A stretch of 64,000 bases of DNA from the NCBI GenBank assembly GCA_037447655.1, contig JBBHKE010001794.1, positions 13,288 to 77,287 of the forward strand, given 5' to 3'. Below the pieces are notes generated by a model. It made no database searches. It was not told the origin of the DNA and saw only the letters and a program-made list of their open reading frames with translations. The stretch comes from Zygnema cylindricum (Eukaryota; Streptophyta; Zygnematophyceae; Zygnematales; Zygnemataceae). Below, piece after piece: positions 1 through 12,592 of the stretch. A program made the position numbers and the translations under genes. The first letter of the stretch is position 1. Every line of letters begins with the position of its first letter.

Positions 1-228
1 CGATGGATCCGATAGGAGTCCAAATGCCCTTTAAATATAATCAGATCCCTAATAAAATTTCCCGTAAACCTGAGGATAGCCTAGGTAGCCATGGCTCTAG
101 CTTCCTCTCCAATTTCTCAGTGACTGCGACAAGTTTGAGAGTTGGAGAGAGAAGCTAGAGGTAGACTGCCTCGGCTTCTTTATTTCTATTCAGACCTAGA
201 AAATACTTAAAAACCATTAATTTCTACA
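1..228 (-). repeat. Terminal part of a D-family Copia LTR, nested in element A
   Basis: The sequence matches the last ~225 bases of the element D LTRs (35095-35323 and 40495-40723) closely by eye and ends in the same TTTCTACA. It is much closer to D than to element A's own LTR at 3976-5049. Directly to its right the sequence is pol coding sequence of element A (just before the RNase H region), not the polypurine tract that should flank a 3' LTR. The best reading is the right LTR of a younger insertion, or a solo LTR, nested in A. GAGTG at 229-233 would be one target duplication; the other lies outside the window. Confidence 0.75.
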
Positions 229-3200
229 GAGTGCAGTTCATAAAATTGATCAAACTATTGACAACGTGTCTCTACAGAATAGTTTGCATGAACTTGCTTT
301 CCTCATGCCCTAACTCATTATCCAAGATCATGACTCCCTCTTCTGAGCTCCCCTCATTTCCCTTCTTTAAGTCCATGGGAGTCATTCAACTATTTGCTTT
401 ATACATCTTAAAATTTTCAAGCATATTCCCTATTGCTTCCTTTTGAGTTAGTCTAATTGATTTCTTCTCTCTATCTCTTTCCATCTGAATTCCCAAAATG
501 TACTTTGCCTATCCCAAGTCCTTTATTTCAAATCTACTCTTTGGATCATTTTTCAGCTTATTTACTTTCACCATTGACTTACTTAAAACAAGCAAATCAT
601 CCATATAGATAGCAATGAAAATTATACCTTCATCATCCTCAAATAGATAGATGGAATGATCGAAACTTCTTAGGATATATCCCAAACTCGTCAAAAACTC
701 GTCTAGCTTTTTGTTCCATTAACGTGGAGCTTGTTTTAGTCCATACAAAGATTTTATCAATCTGCACACCTTACTTTCTTCTCCTTTCTCAACAAACCTT
801 TCAAACTGACGCATGATGATCTCTTCTTCTAATTCCCCGCGTAAGAAAGTGGTTTTGATGTCTATGTGGTGCACTTCTATGTCTTTCGCTGCCGCTAGAC
901 TAAGTAGAATCCGGAAGGAGGGAAATCTAACAACTGGAGCGAAGGTCTCCTCATAATCGATTCCCTCCTTCTGTGTGAACCCCTTTGCCACTAATCTGGC
1001 TTTGCATTGCTCAATGGTATTATCCGGGTTGAGTTTGAACTTAAATACCCACTTACATCATATCGGATGTCTGTCCAGAGAACTATCCACGAACTCCCAT
1101 GTGTTTGCTTCCATAATGGAAGCCATCTCGTCATTAATGGCTGTCACCCATCTACTACTTTCCGGACTATTAATTGCCTCTGAGTAAGTCTGGGGTTTGC
1201 TAAAATGTGACATCTTAGTAACCTTGTTGTTCACTTGCCTCTCTTGAAGTCTCTTGCTACTTCTCCTTCCTGTTTTAAACTTTGATGCTGGGATGGAGGG
1301 TAATCTCCGATTTCTCCAAATGACTTCATCTTCTCCCCTATCCGTGAAGTCCATCTTTGGACGTTCATCATCCATTTCTTATCTTTCTTGGGTTTGAATT
1401 GGAAGTAGTGTCTCTAAGAGAGGATCACTCTCGCTCAGATTTTTCTCTTCCTCTGCAAGGTCGGGCTGAACCGTAGTTCGGTTAGAAGAATTTGAATCTA
1501 ACTCATTTTTTGATTCAATTCTAATTCAAACCGGTTTAGTGTACTTAAAAGGATCTATGGACTTTCCTTTGTCCATGACTACCAAGTGTTTTAATAGAAT
1601 TATGTCGTATCTTGCCAAATCATAAACTCTATACCCCTTTACATTTTCATCATACCCAAGTAAGTATTCCGGCTTTCATCTAGCATCTAACTTCCAATCA
1701 GATTTTTATGTGTTTAAACAAAACACTTGACTTCCAAACACCTTTAAGTGTGAAATATTAGGTTTTCTCCCGGTCCATCTTTCATAAGGTGTGTAGCCTT
1801 TTATGGCCGAGGTAAGGACTCTATTTTTGAGATAGTTAGCACAATTTATAGCCTCTGCCCAAAAACTTTTCCTTATCTTTTTATCTATCAACATACTACT
1901 GGCACTATCACTTAATGTCCGATTTAGTCTCTCGGCTACACCATTTTGTTCTGGTTTCTTTGGGACAGTCTTTTGGTGTTGAACCCTTTCCTCTTTCAAG
2001 TAATCCTCAAATTCACTAGAAGTGAATTGCCCCCCATTAACACTCCTCACTCTCTTTAAAAGGTGTCTCATGAAGCTTTTTACTCCATGCTTTATACTCC
2101 TTAAAATCAGCCGAAGCCTCAGATTTGTTTTTCAAGAAATAGACTCTAGAGTATGTAGACCAATCATCACTGATAGTAAGCATAAATATTTTCCCTCCAA
2201 GTGATGGCACTTTGGCCAGTCTCCATATGTCAGTATGAACTAAATGTAAGACCTTTTCACCCTTATATGTTGCGGCTTTCGGAAAAGGCAATCTGTGGGC
2301 CTTTCCTTTAGCACACCCACTATAGTCATCCAAAGTCACATTATCACCAAAATGTATTCCTTGAACTACACCCATCTTCTTCATTTCTTTAATTTATCTA
2401 GATGCACATGTCCCAATCTTTTATGCCACATCTTCAAATCACTAACACCAGCATGGTAAACTCCTATCTTTCCATTACTCAAATTCAGCCTAAACATTCA
2501 TAGGCTACCCTTTTCGGCTGTGAAGTACACTTCATTCTCATAGCTAGCATTAAAAACTCCTTTCTTATTATTAGTCTCAAAACCCTTATCATCTAAGACC
2601 AACGTAGAGATAATATTCTTGTTCAACTCTGGAATGAAAAGAACATCAGAGAAAGTGATTATTGATGTCTTACCATCAACTCAGACTCTCACATCCACTG
2701 ATCCCACTGAATTAGTGGTCACTATTCTCCCATCCCCATACTCTATCTCTACAGAAGAGATCTTTCTCATTTTGGTAAATAATGGTTTTTCTCTACGCAT
2801 ATGCATAGAGGCTCCTGAATCAATGATCCATCCTTATTTAGGAGATTCTTTCACACCAGCAAAAGCACACTTTTGCCTCTTTGGAATCTCCAGCTCACCT
2901 TTCACATTCAACCCCTCGTTAAGGAGAAGTTCTCCATCGTCATCATCAAAAATCTCCACCATGACTTGTGTCGCCACAAATGCCTTCTTTTTCCTTGCGG
3001 TTGGTTTTCCAATCGGTTCTTCCTTCAATCATAATTCCGTCAACTTGGTGCACTCCACCATGTAGTGTCTCGGCTTCTGACAAAAATGGCAAAGCCCCTT
3101 CGGAGCCCTTAGTCCAGATCCGTCATTGTTTCCTCTTCCTCCTCCACCGAAGTTCCCATAAGGTTTTTTGGAATCCTTATCCCCCCAGTTAGTACCACTT

Positions 3201-3995
3201 GCCAATGCTTGAAAACTCTTTCCCCCCGTACAAATCTTAATTGTGCTATTTTGAACCAAAATCATCCCCATAACAGAGTTCCAAATCTAAAGATGATCTG
3301 ACAAACCTTGAAACCTGTTAATAATGTTCTCATAATCATCTGGGAGTTTCATTAACATAATGTTCACCTTCTCTTTCTCGGTCTCCCTTTTCCTTGCACT
3401 CTTCAACTCCATCAATAACACAACCAAGTCATTACAAAATTCTAACATTTTTCCCCCTTTGTATACATACGCCTGTACCTTCTAATCTCCCAACTTCTGT
3501 TGCTGATCGTACCACTCTTGTAAATGTTGATAAGAGCTTTCCACAGTTCATCTGCCCTATCCACATGAAGATGAGGCATAGCCACTCCCTAAGTGAGATG
3601 CCTGAGAATAAAATGAGTCGCCACGGTATAGTTTAAATCATAGATTTCACTATCATTAGCCTCGGTTTTCTGAACATCCGATACCAGAACTATCAAGTAG
3701 CCATCACTGTGATTTTCTCCTTTCCCTTCCCTTTCCCTGTGTCTGACGTGATGCGTTCCCAAACATCCTCTACCCCTTTTGCCTGAGGAGATTATCCTAT
3801 GTATTGATATCCTTCAAACCTTGGTGGAACTCCCAATCTAGTGGATGGTCGACCCACAAGTCCACTCACAAAGCCCCATAGCCGTTTTTCAAACAATGCA
3901 CCCCTCATCATGGTTTCCCAATAATTAAACCTTGTTCCATTTAAAATGGGCACCCTAGAGGGTAGGCCCATAACCTGTAATTTTGTGACCTCCAT
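229..3995 (-). pseudogene. Decayed Copia gag-pol of element A
   Basis: Ty1/Copia polyprotein on the minus strand, in order: Gag N-terminus (3995-3792), zinc knuckle CHFCQKPRHYMVEC (ORF 3271-3029), protease motif DSGA near 2820, GAG-pre-integrase and integrase (2384-1706, including PEQNGVAERLNRTL), reverse transcriptase (1375-509, with YMDD in place of the usual YVDD), then the start of the region before RNase H. Reading frames break many times by stops and frameshifts. The RNase H domain is missing because a younger LTR lies at 1-228. The Gag ATG sits in the last 20 bases of the 5' LTR. Protein similarity to elements C and D is obvious by eye but A is the most diverged of the Copia copies, so it is the oldest. 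Confidence 0.9.
3962..3975 (-). promoter_or_regulatory. Primer-binding site of element A (half-tRNA type)
   Basis: Directly after the 5' LTR the minus strand reads GGTTATGGGCCTAC. This is complementary to the anticodon stem-loop of eukaryotic initiator tRNA-Met, not to its 3' CCA end, with one change from the GGTTATGGGCCCA seen in C and D. Known family precedent: Drosophila copia uses this half-tRNA primer. Confidence 0.75.
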
Positions 3996-5049
3996 TGGTA
4001 CACAGAATGTTTAGCTTATATGAAGCCTCTAGGATAATATATGCACTTTTGACCTTGGCAATTAATAAGTGCCACCTTGGCACGCAAAAACTCTGACCGA
4101 CTACACCCGTGTGTAGCATAGACTCCCCTGAGTCGGCTACAAAAAAAATCACTGAGTTTGCTCACCTGAGCATGAAGTTATTTTTGTTCAAAGACAACAT
4201 ATTTATACAGATGGCCTCTAGGAGAGAGGACTTTCAAATTTTTTCTAAGTCCTAAAAACCTCGTAATAGCTACTATAAACCAATCAAAAATAAAGTACTA
4301 TAATTATTGTACATTCTGCACCACTTGCGATCTGCCACGTGGCTAAAAGGTCAACGTCATTATGTCATTTTTCTCTTTCGGCATCCTATAGGATGATGCC
4401 ACGTGTCATTTCCATCTATTTCGCCAACTGATACTCACGCGTGCCGTCCGTTCTTTTTCCGGCGATCACTTTCAGCCGTTCGATCTGACGTCGCGTTGAA
4501 TAAATGTTGACCGTTGAAATTCACCAGTCAATGTTCTGTGTTGACTGTTGAATTTCGACAATGAAAAAAAAAGGTGTTTACCGTTTGAAATTCCTTCGTC
4601 CTTTGCAAACCGTCGATCACGACATTTAATTTCGTCTGTTGAAAGAAAATGTGTTTCATTTATTTCGTGTGGTACTATATTTCGTGCACTACCACACGTT
4701 CTATGTTTTGTTTCGTTCTGTAAGTCGTTAAAAGGAATATGTCGCAGTGTTGTTTTTAAATACTTATCAAATGGAATAGATGTATCGATTTATCAACCCC
4801 TAATGGATAAGGCGGACGTCTAATCGTACATCTTTAACTTGAGGTCACAATATCAAATCCCGTCTGTTGCAACCTTACTTTATTTTTGCAGGAGCCTTGT
4901 CTTTTGCCTATCTTCTCGCCTTGTCTTCAACCTATCTTCTCATTTGTCTGAGGCAGCGATGGTTGCCAATAAATTCTCAGTGACTACGACAAGTATGAGA
5001 TCTTCAAGATCCCAAAAAAAAGTAGAATATAAAATATCACTTTTCAACA
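3976..5049 (-). repeat. 5' LTR of Copia element A
   Basis: Begins TG (plus strand) next to the primer site and ends TTTCAACA. Blocks shared with the other Copia LTRs are visible in order: 'GACCTCCAT', 'GCCTCTAGGATAA', 'AGACTCCCCTGAGTC', 'TTCTCAGTGACT' and 'CGACAAGT'. Otherwise it is heavily diverged. Downstream (5050 on) is the DNA transposon, so A inserted into that transposon. GTTTT at 5050-5054 would be the right target duplication; the left one is outside the window. Confidence 0.75.
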
Positions 5050-7379
5050 GTTTTTGTCATTTCACTCAAGTTTATTCATGACTCTAACAAGCGTTTTTTT
5101 CACGAGCGGTGAATATGATTACACTAAAACAGGTGGGATGACAACATAGGACAAAACGTACATTGTCACGTCATATAGTGGATTCAAACTTCAGTTTGTA
5201 AAACGTAGTCATCTTATAATGCTACGTAACCGTACAATTTTAATATATTTATTAGGGTCACTTTCGTATTGTGTAATGAACGAAACTATAACGAGTGTTA
5301 TTCCATATTTACGTTTCGTTTCTTATAACTTACATTAAACTGAGTGATTGATTTTAATATCCTTGTTGTTCGCGAGAAGAACGAACCTTGTATGATGTTA
5401 AATAAGGACCATTAACTTTAATAAGGTGCATGATGAAATGCTTTATTAGAATTCATGCATTATAAATCTGCCATTTATTTTTAATAAGGATGTGTTTAGT
5501 CATTTCAAACTTAGAAAAAACCTCTTATTAATATCACTGTTAATTCTAATTGAATGTAAAACGGAAAACAAACCACTTATTAGGATACACGTGAATTCTA
5601 ATTGGCGGCAATACAGAACCGAAAGCTGATCAGCCGCCAGCGTAAGGGTATCATTAGTTGTTGTTGAAAACACGTGGCCTGATTAATATCCATGTATTTG
5701 TAAATTTTGTCAGCGATCGTAGATGATGTTAGAAATTTTGATTGTCATAGTTACGACGCTCGCATTTCGTCCCATTAACTTTTTGGCGTACAACCTGTTA
5801 GATGGTGGTGTTTCCATGGCGCAATCAACATTTTCGTCTACGATGTGAGTTTTGAAATATTCAGCCAAATTTAACAAAATTTTATGTGTTCTCGCTTCTA
5901 TTCCCGCGTTTCTAAATATTTATATAATTGAGAGCAAATCAAAATTTTGAATTTTGAACGAAAAATGAGCAGAATGGCAATTCCCTCCATTTTTATCGCG
6001 CAAATCAACTTTCACTTGCATCTCGTGTATTATATAAATGTATTTATGAATATGACAAAAACACTACCCTCTCTTTGTCCATATTTGCTTAGGTTTCCAT
6101 TTTCTTCCTTTTTTTTTGTTCCTTTTTTTATATATCAAGTGATATAAGGGGTTTGAAAGTATGTGGACCTTCAATAGAATTTGGGGTGCCAACCCGTGCA
6201 ATAGCATCAAAAATCCCCATGACACTCAATCTAAACACGATGAAGAAGTTGAGAGGAACAACGAGGAAAACACATTGCCAAATAAGGAAGAGGGTGAGCC
6301 GAATGAGGAAGAAAGTGAGCCGGAAGTTGAAACCTCAGTTGATCCGACGACCATTGTGGAAGGGTATTTTTCGTCCTTGACCAATGTAAGAGGACGTGTT
6401 GCCCACAAGAAAATTCAACACGTGTCGACTAAGGTCACTCGAATGCGAGTAATAAACTGGATGTTGAAGGAATGCGAAATGAACGGGTTGTAAAAGCTCA
6501 TTCCAATGACCATGACGAAGTTTTCGGAACATTTTACCGGAGTGTAGGGAACAAGTAAGCCATTTCATTCTTACCTTCTCCCATATATTAAATTATTTAG
6601 TTGCATCCATTCATTTTTGCTATTACTTCCATTTAGAATGTTTTTTTTTTTTTAATTGATGTGCCTTTAAAGTTTTTGTACATTATTATGTTGGACCGTC
6701 GCCATTCCCTTTCAATCTACACCTTAACTTCTCTTTTCCTCTCCATTAGTGCATGTTTTTTTGTTCTCGGTTGGTACGCATTGTGTTGCTATTTTTTTGA
6801 ACTCTTTTCCTCATGTCGTATGAGTTCCTTGTGGGGTCAACATACAAGCGAAGATAGTGTTTTGTCGTGCTGCAGACGACAACATCATGTCTTCCCTTCA
6901 ATGATGGGTACGACGAATATATTGAATGGATGATAATACCTTGTTAAAACGAAAGTGCGAATGACCAACAACAATGGTTCGTCATTTCAACTGATGAGTA
7001 CGACGGATATATTGAATAGATGATAATACCTCGTTAGAACAAAAGTGCGAATGACGGACGACAGTGGTTGTTCATTTCAACTGAACCACCAACGACGTCA
7101 TGTTCAAAAATTCGCACACTGCTATTCTCGAATGAAATTCACGAGGGACGACATTGTTTCCTAGATTCATTGTTGCCAAAGTCGAATAGTAGGGTCAACG
7201 GTTAAATAGTCCGACAAAAAATGGTGGACTGCGGCTACAGAAAAACTATCCGAGTAAAATTTTAAGTAAAAGTGTTTCTTTTAATGGTTTTTAGTCCTCT
7301 CAACTAATAACTATGGAGTAATAGTCTGGGTAAAAGTGTGTCTTTTAGGGTTCATTTGTCTCAATCACCCGTGTACCGG

Positions 7380-9030
7380 CTTGGCTTCCGAGTACGCAAT
7401 AGTTTTTTCTCTCCATGGATGGTGGCCGTCAACCATTCAAACAACTTTGCTCTGCCATTCAACGACGTTATCATCAACGACCGACAGAAAAACCAAGGCG
7501 GGGGGTGATATACCTAGAAGGGAGAACTTAGTGACGGAAAGGAGGCAGTAATAGAAGCAGTTAGGGAAGAAAGGGGGGTATTGGTAGGGGAGGGTGTAAA
7601 AAGAGAATGTTAAGAAAGCGTGGAACCGGTTAGAGCGAGGGAAATCACGTAGGCAGAAGAAAAGCAAAGGGTGGTTGAGGAGGCGGTAGAAAACGGTAGA
7701 ATGCCAAAGAAGGATTTTTATAGAGAAAGGGAGGAGTTTTTTAGTGTAGGGGATGTGGTAGAGGCGGTTGGGCTAGAAATACCGGGAGCAAAGCTGGTAG
7801 TAAGAGAGAGGGAGGCAACTAAAGACATATTAGATTACAGGAAGGCGATGGGGGAGGGTCGTAGGGAAAGGGTTTGAATGGAGCAGGTATTGAGGGAGGG
7901 GGAGGAATTGGGTGTGGAAATAGAGGAGATGGAAGAATCGAAGGAGGTGGGGAGGGAGAGGACGGGGAGGAACAAGGTATTAACGTGAAGTGTGTCGGAG
8001 GGAGAGTTACAAGATGAATAGGTTGGAGCGGAGGAAGAAGCTACCCGCGAAGTTGAAGGGGATAAGGAAGTCGAAGAAGACTTTGACCCCTCGGGAACCA
8101 CGTCGGGCGAGCCTATAGAGGATGGGGAAGAGCCTACGGAAGAGGGGGAAGTGCCGAAAGAAAGCGAATCGTTGCACATTCGGTGACGAAATACGACGCA
8201 ATCCCACAACCTCGGACGACCAATCTTCTGAGAGCACAGAAAGACGCATGGAAGAAGAGTATGTGGACAAAGACGAGGTCGTGGGTATTCCTCCATCACC
8301 AAACCGTGATAGAGCTCTCGTGGCTATATAACCCGCTCAAATTCCACCCAACGGTGATGTTCTCGTTCGAGAGGAAGACCCTAACTAGTTTTTCCCGCCT
8401 CACGTCGGAGATGAGGCCATAGATGGCTTCTGACCGACGGCGGCCAATTACATCTCGGTCAACGATTGGTTGGACGAATGGCGTTATGGGGAGCCATAGC
8501 CCATCAACTACTAGTTTAACCCTGTCCCACAAATCCTCAACATCCCTCCGGATGTCCGCGCCCACCCAACATGGTTGTACATTGCATCTTACAACCATGC
8601 ATCTAATTTCTTTTACATTGTGCATTTTCCGCCTAATGATGACCGTTTCACATGTGTTGTTTGTCGAGTGAACGGATTCAAAATTGATGTGTTGAAATTA
8701 ATCCGCCATTATCACCAATGGGATCCACAATTATTACCTATTCTTCGTCGTATAATTTGTACTCTGGAGTTAAACGATTTTTTAGATGCCCGAAGTGTGG
8801 TGTCACAACGCTTCCGAAATGTACAAGTGAGACGTGCATATTTTTGGGAAATTCAGAGAATTCCACCTGTCAATGAGCCCGTTCACCGCTATGAATAGAA
8901 AAAATGAGGAATGAAGTTGATCACCTCAATCGCCCGGTGGTGGACCAAGAAGTAGCGATGATAGAGGTTCGTCGCTTGATTAATAACTTCACTCGAGAGC
9001 TTGCACGAGATAGGCGTAGGTGATGGGAGA
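7380..9030 (+). pseudogene. Intron-nested acidic/coiled-coil accessory gene, copy 1
   Basis: Lies inside intron 1 of the transposase, same strand, and matches the accessory gene in copy 2 (26411-25011) along its length. Recognisable blocks: 'VEEAVENGRMP' (7671 on), the acidic stretch with FDPSGT (about 8080), 'YNHASNFFYIVHF' and 'RFRNVQVRR' (open frame 8575-8898), and a degenerate coiled-coil tail to about 9022. Frameshifts and stops interrupt it (7875, 7989, 8895). I do not recognise the family. That the same protein blocks survive in both copies argues it was a real second gene of the element rather than random open frame. Confidence 0.6.
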
Positions 9031-9350
9031 AGATGAAGATATTATCCATGCCCTTCATTCAACGGAGAGGTATCCTGATTTCTCCCTCAGCCTACATTGC
9101 GTGCCCTAATGTTTTGCTTGTCTTTTCTTTGTCCAAACGTGTATGAATTTCATTTTTCTCTTCCCTTTCCTCATCTTATGCATGGTGTATTATTTTTAAC
9201 TCTTACATTTGGTCTTGCTAATGTCGCCATGCGGTATGATACTCCTCATTCCTGGTTTTTCATCAATGAACTGACAAAGTTCCAGCATTGGTCGGTAGAT
9301 GACTACATGTCAATGGTGTTTACAAAAAAATAAATTGACTTTGCTTAACT

Positions 9351-9372
9351 AACGACGACATTTGGTCGTCGC
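9351..9372. repeat. Short hairpin with ACGACGAC / GTCGTCG arms
   Basis: ACGACGAC and GTCGTCG arms around a 5-base loop inside transposase intron 1, copy 1. The same arm sequence recurs in copy 2 at 24632-24669, 24755-24778 and 26593-26613. Confidence 0.7.
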
Positions 9373-11597
9373 TAAATCAGCAACATCAACACTTTGTTGC
9401 TGAATATTCCCGTTTCTTTTTATTTTCACTTTTAATAGGTATACTAGATAACATTATGATTAATGAAGTGTCACACATACTGAAATTTACATTATCTAAA
9501 TACCTTATTTTTTGTGTGCAGGGTATCAAAAGGCCAAATGATGATTGGTAGAACGGAGGGGAATGCTTAAAGGGATACAAGAGACAACACGGATATTCTC
9601 TTTTTCGAGTTTTGGGTCAATATTGGTGGCGGTTAGCAAGGAATTGCTTGGACGAGGAAGGAAGGAAGCCGCTAGGGTAACTATTATGCATGAAGAGTTA
9701 CTTGAGGATTTTCAACGTTTTAAGTAAGCGGGTACGAAGATGTCCACCAAAATTCTCGAGGACATCGCAAGGGACGTAATAAGAGAACGGCTGAAAGAGA
9801 ACGGCCCGGAATGGTTCAACAATGACGGGTCCAAAATACATCCAATAATAAATAAAGGTGGGTGCAAAGGTGTCAAGAAAAGCACAACATCGTTGTGCTT
9901 GACCAAAAGGGGAAACTTCAATATAGTCCATAGAAAGAGGACTACATCGAGTGGACCGTAGCCTTTCAGATGTGTGTACGACAACCGGGTTTTAAATCCG
10001 GTGAGCTTTCATTAAGTTTATACCATTGTTGATCATGAAGTTATTATAATAATGTTTTTTTCATTTGTGTTGTGCTTTATTTTCGTTACATTTCCTAATT
10101 AATGACATATACTAACATATTCTGAAATTTTTTTCATATGCTTTGTCATCACATGTATACCAAGAATTTTCAACAAAGACCTCATGGAAAACATGGATGA
10201 AACACACGTGATCGTCAACACCGATAATGGGAACACGTTGGCGTTCCGTGGAGATGATTTGGTAAAATGCGCTGACATCGCTGAGGGAGGTGAATCCATG
10301 TCTCTCATGGAACGAATCACAGAAGGGGTGAAAGCACAGATCAAGAGCCGGATGATTTTTTTTGCATATCGTGGCAAAAATTACCCGATACAAGATTTAT
10401 CGGACACCATTTCGGGTGTGTTTATTCTCCCTATTATAATGCTTTAATTTACATTTTGATATATTTTTTGTCTTTAATGAAGGTCTCTTTATCTCTCACC
10501 ATCCATCTATTAGTGCCTCCTTTTAATTCTATGTCTCTCTACCGCTCCCTCTCATATTTTTTTATGTTTTTTCCAATATATATTTTTTCAAGTGTTTGTT
10601 ACCGGACCGGTCTGAAGGGTTGGAATGATAAACCGGTGTTCCCAAAATGTTTTGAAGAGCCGAGGTTTTATAAAGGGGACCGGGGAGGAAGATAAAAAAG
10701 TATGTTCTTGGACAATTGTGGTGGTCATAATATGTCACACGAGTTGGAGCGAGTTACACAAGCAAAAAAAAACGATTTTACGCTTCTTTACCCAGATGCA
10801 AAGCATCTTAATCAGCTGGCCGACTCTTTTGTGATTTCTAAAATCAAAGACGTTTGGATTTTCGTATGGGACACTTCAAAGGCGAAAGGAAATGAAACAA
10901 GGAAATGGGCTAAACCTTCGAGTCGTGGATGGTCCGGAAATTTTGTTGGACTTGGTAAGGCATTTTTTCTCAAATTGGCAAGGACTCTATCTGAGAGGTT
11001 AATGCAATGAGAGACAAAAACGGGATAAGTTATGCAAGAAAAATCGATGATTCAATCTGGCTTGTCCTTACGTGACGGACGGTGGGGAGAAGTCATGCTC
11101 ACACAGCAATTAGAAGCAATAATCACCAAACACTACAACCACTTCGACGACTAGGTACTGGAACCCCCTTGCCAAAAGGCAAGAGAATTCCTGCGAAATA
11201 TTGAAGATGACGACAGTCGATAGGATAGCATTTTCACCAATGGAGGGATGAGCGGCAGCGAGTTTTAAAGATATAAGATAACTTCATATTGTGTTTTTTT
11301 TATATATTTTAGTGTGGGAATGGTAGTTTAATTATACAGTAGGAATGGAAGTGATACTTGTGGCACCTTATTGTAGACTGCTCATGAAGTTTAGGAGCAC
11401 TTGACTTTGTAGGACAAACCAGATTTAATATATGTGTATGATTTTATATAGGGTAATACAATTTCGATATTTCTCAAGCTTACATGTTTTGTGTAATGTG
11501 GAATAAGATGCATTTCAAAATATTCATGTGTATTTAACTTCAGATGATGCTAAGTTGGTTTTTAGAAATAGAGTGTGCGTGTAGTATGGTTCAATTT

Positions 11598-12592
11598 TGC
11601 AACTCTGAGACCTCCATTGGTACTCAAAGTAGGCAGCTTGCTAGAAGCCTCTAGGATAACCTCAGTTATTTAAGCTTTGTCTGAATATTAATGACACCTT
11701 AAAATAATACAGACTGACCAAACTGCACCTTCTTGAAACGGCTGATTCCCCTGAGTCTGCCAGAAAAATAATCCTTGAATTTGCTCCCCTGAGCAGTTCA
11801 TTATCAATGGTCAAAGATGACCCTTTTATACAAGAGCCCTCTAAGAGAGAGAGGCGACTACCTCTAATTTTCTAAGTCCTAAACCCCTCTCTAAACCCTC
11901 TCCTACTGATGTACGAAACCAATTAATTGAGTGTGCAGTACAAAAAGGTACTTGGTCCGAAGTACTTTCTGTATGGCCATTGTACGACATGGCCAGAAAG
12001 ACGACGCCTACCATATTCGGGTTCGCCATAGTATGTCCCGGAGATGCTGTCATCCAATGTCAAGCTGCCACGTGTCAAGCGTTGTCGTTATGATCGAAAA
12101 CCGCCAAATCGACCATTCTGTAATGCTGGCTTTTTTCTCCGTCGTTAGATTGTTGTCGACCTTAATTTATAGCCGTTAAAAATAAAAGTAGTACATTTCC
12201 GGTGTAATTCAATTTTAAATGTGATTGTGTGATTGTGGTCCGTTTGTCAGTAAATCGAACTTCTCTTTTTCGTCATCTTTAAGTAGCTATCGTACCCTAT
12301 ATACTTCGGCACTGGTCTTAGACTACAGGGTAAGACTAACGGCTACTTTGACGAATGGTAGGTACCAGGATCAAATCTTGGGTCCGTCAATCCTTTTGGT
12401 AAGTTTACCAAGGATCTGCCTTCTGACTCTAGAAAGAGCATAGGCAACCATGGCTCTAGCTTCCTCTCTAGCCTTCAATGACTACGACAAGTATGGGGGC
12501 TAGAGAGAGAAGCTAGAAGCAGGCTGCCTGTGCTTTTTCCTGTTCTTATTTAAATCATTTAACTATCCTAGAAAATTTCTTTAATTTCAACA
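11598..12592 (-). repeat. 3' LTR of truncated Copia element B
   Basis: Starts TGCAACTCTGAGACC and ends TTTCAACA; about 995 bp, clearly the same subfamily as the element C LTRs (17762-18754 and 23131-24120). It is followed at 12593 by CTCCCTTTATTTC, the complement of a polypurine tract. AATTT at 11593-11597 is the expected left target duplication; the partner is lost with the right half of the element. Confidence 0.85.

Larger units (their letters stand above)
6161..11150 (+). pseudogene. DDE_1 (pogo/Tigger-like) transposase, copy 1, four exons
   Basis: Exon 1 6161-6554 (acidic N-terminus, then a helix-turn-helix-like RVINWMLKECE block), intron 6555-9521 (GT..AG), exon 2 9522-10000 (starts GYQKAK, where copy 2 has KYQKAKRWW), exon 3 about 10164-10415 (ENMDET, first catalytic Asp; SRMIFFAYRGKNYPI), exon 4 from 10593 (FLDNCGGHN, second Asp; LADSFVISKIKDVW, third Asp) to about 11150. 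The exon 1/2 join is in frame. The order NMDET - FLDNCGGHN - LADSF is that of DDE_1 transposases; the closest family I recall is the large type found in oomycetes. In-frame stops in exons 1, 2 and 4 (for example at 6491, 6545, 9541, 9724) make it dead. Both internal acceptors read CAAG where copy 2 has CAGG. Confidence 0.8.
5050..11597 (+). mobile_element. DDE_1-type DNA transposon, copy 1 (cut at both ends by Copia LTRs)
   Basis: Homologous over its whole visible length, coding and non-coding, to the minus-strand copy 2 (17011 to at least 28607). It holds a four-exon transposase pseudogene and, inside intron 1, a second open reading frame. Copia A cuts the 5' side at 5049 and Copia B the 3' side at 11598, so terminal inverted repeats cannot be seen. 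5050-6160 is the 5' non-coding part; similarity to copy 2 starts at once after the LTR, so more element lies beyond A. 11151-11597 is 3' non-coding sequence in which I recognise nothing else. Confidence 0.8.

Noticed and set aside
8007-8302. Minus-strand frames of 87 and 155 codons over the accessory gene
   Set aside because: Antisense shadows of the acidic accessory gene (Glu-rich sense strand gives Ser/Leu-rich antisense).
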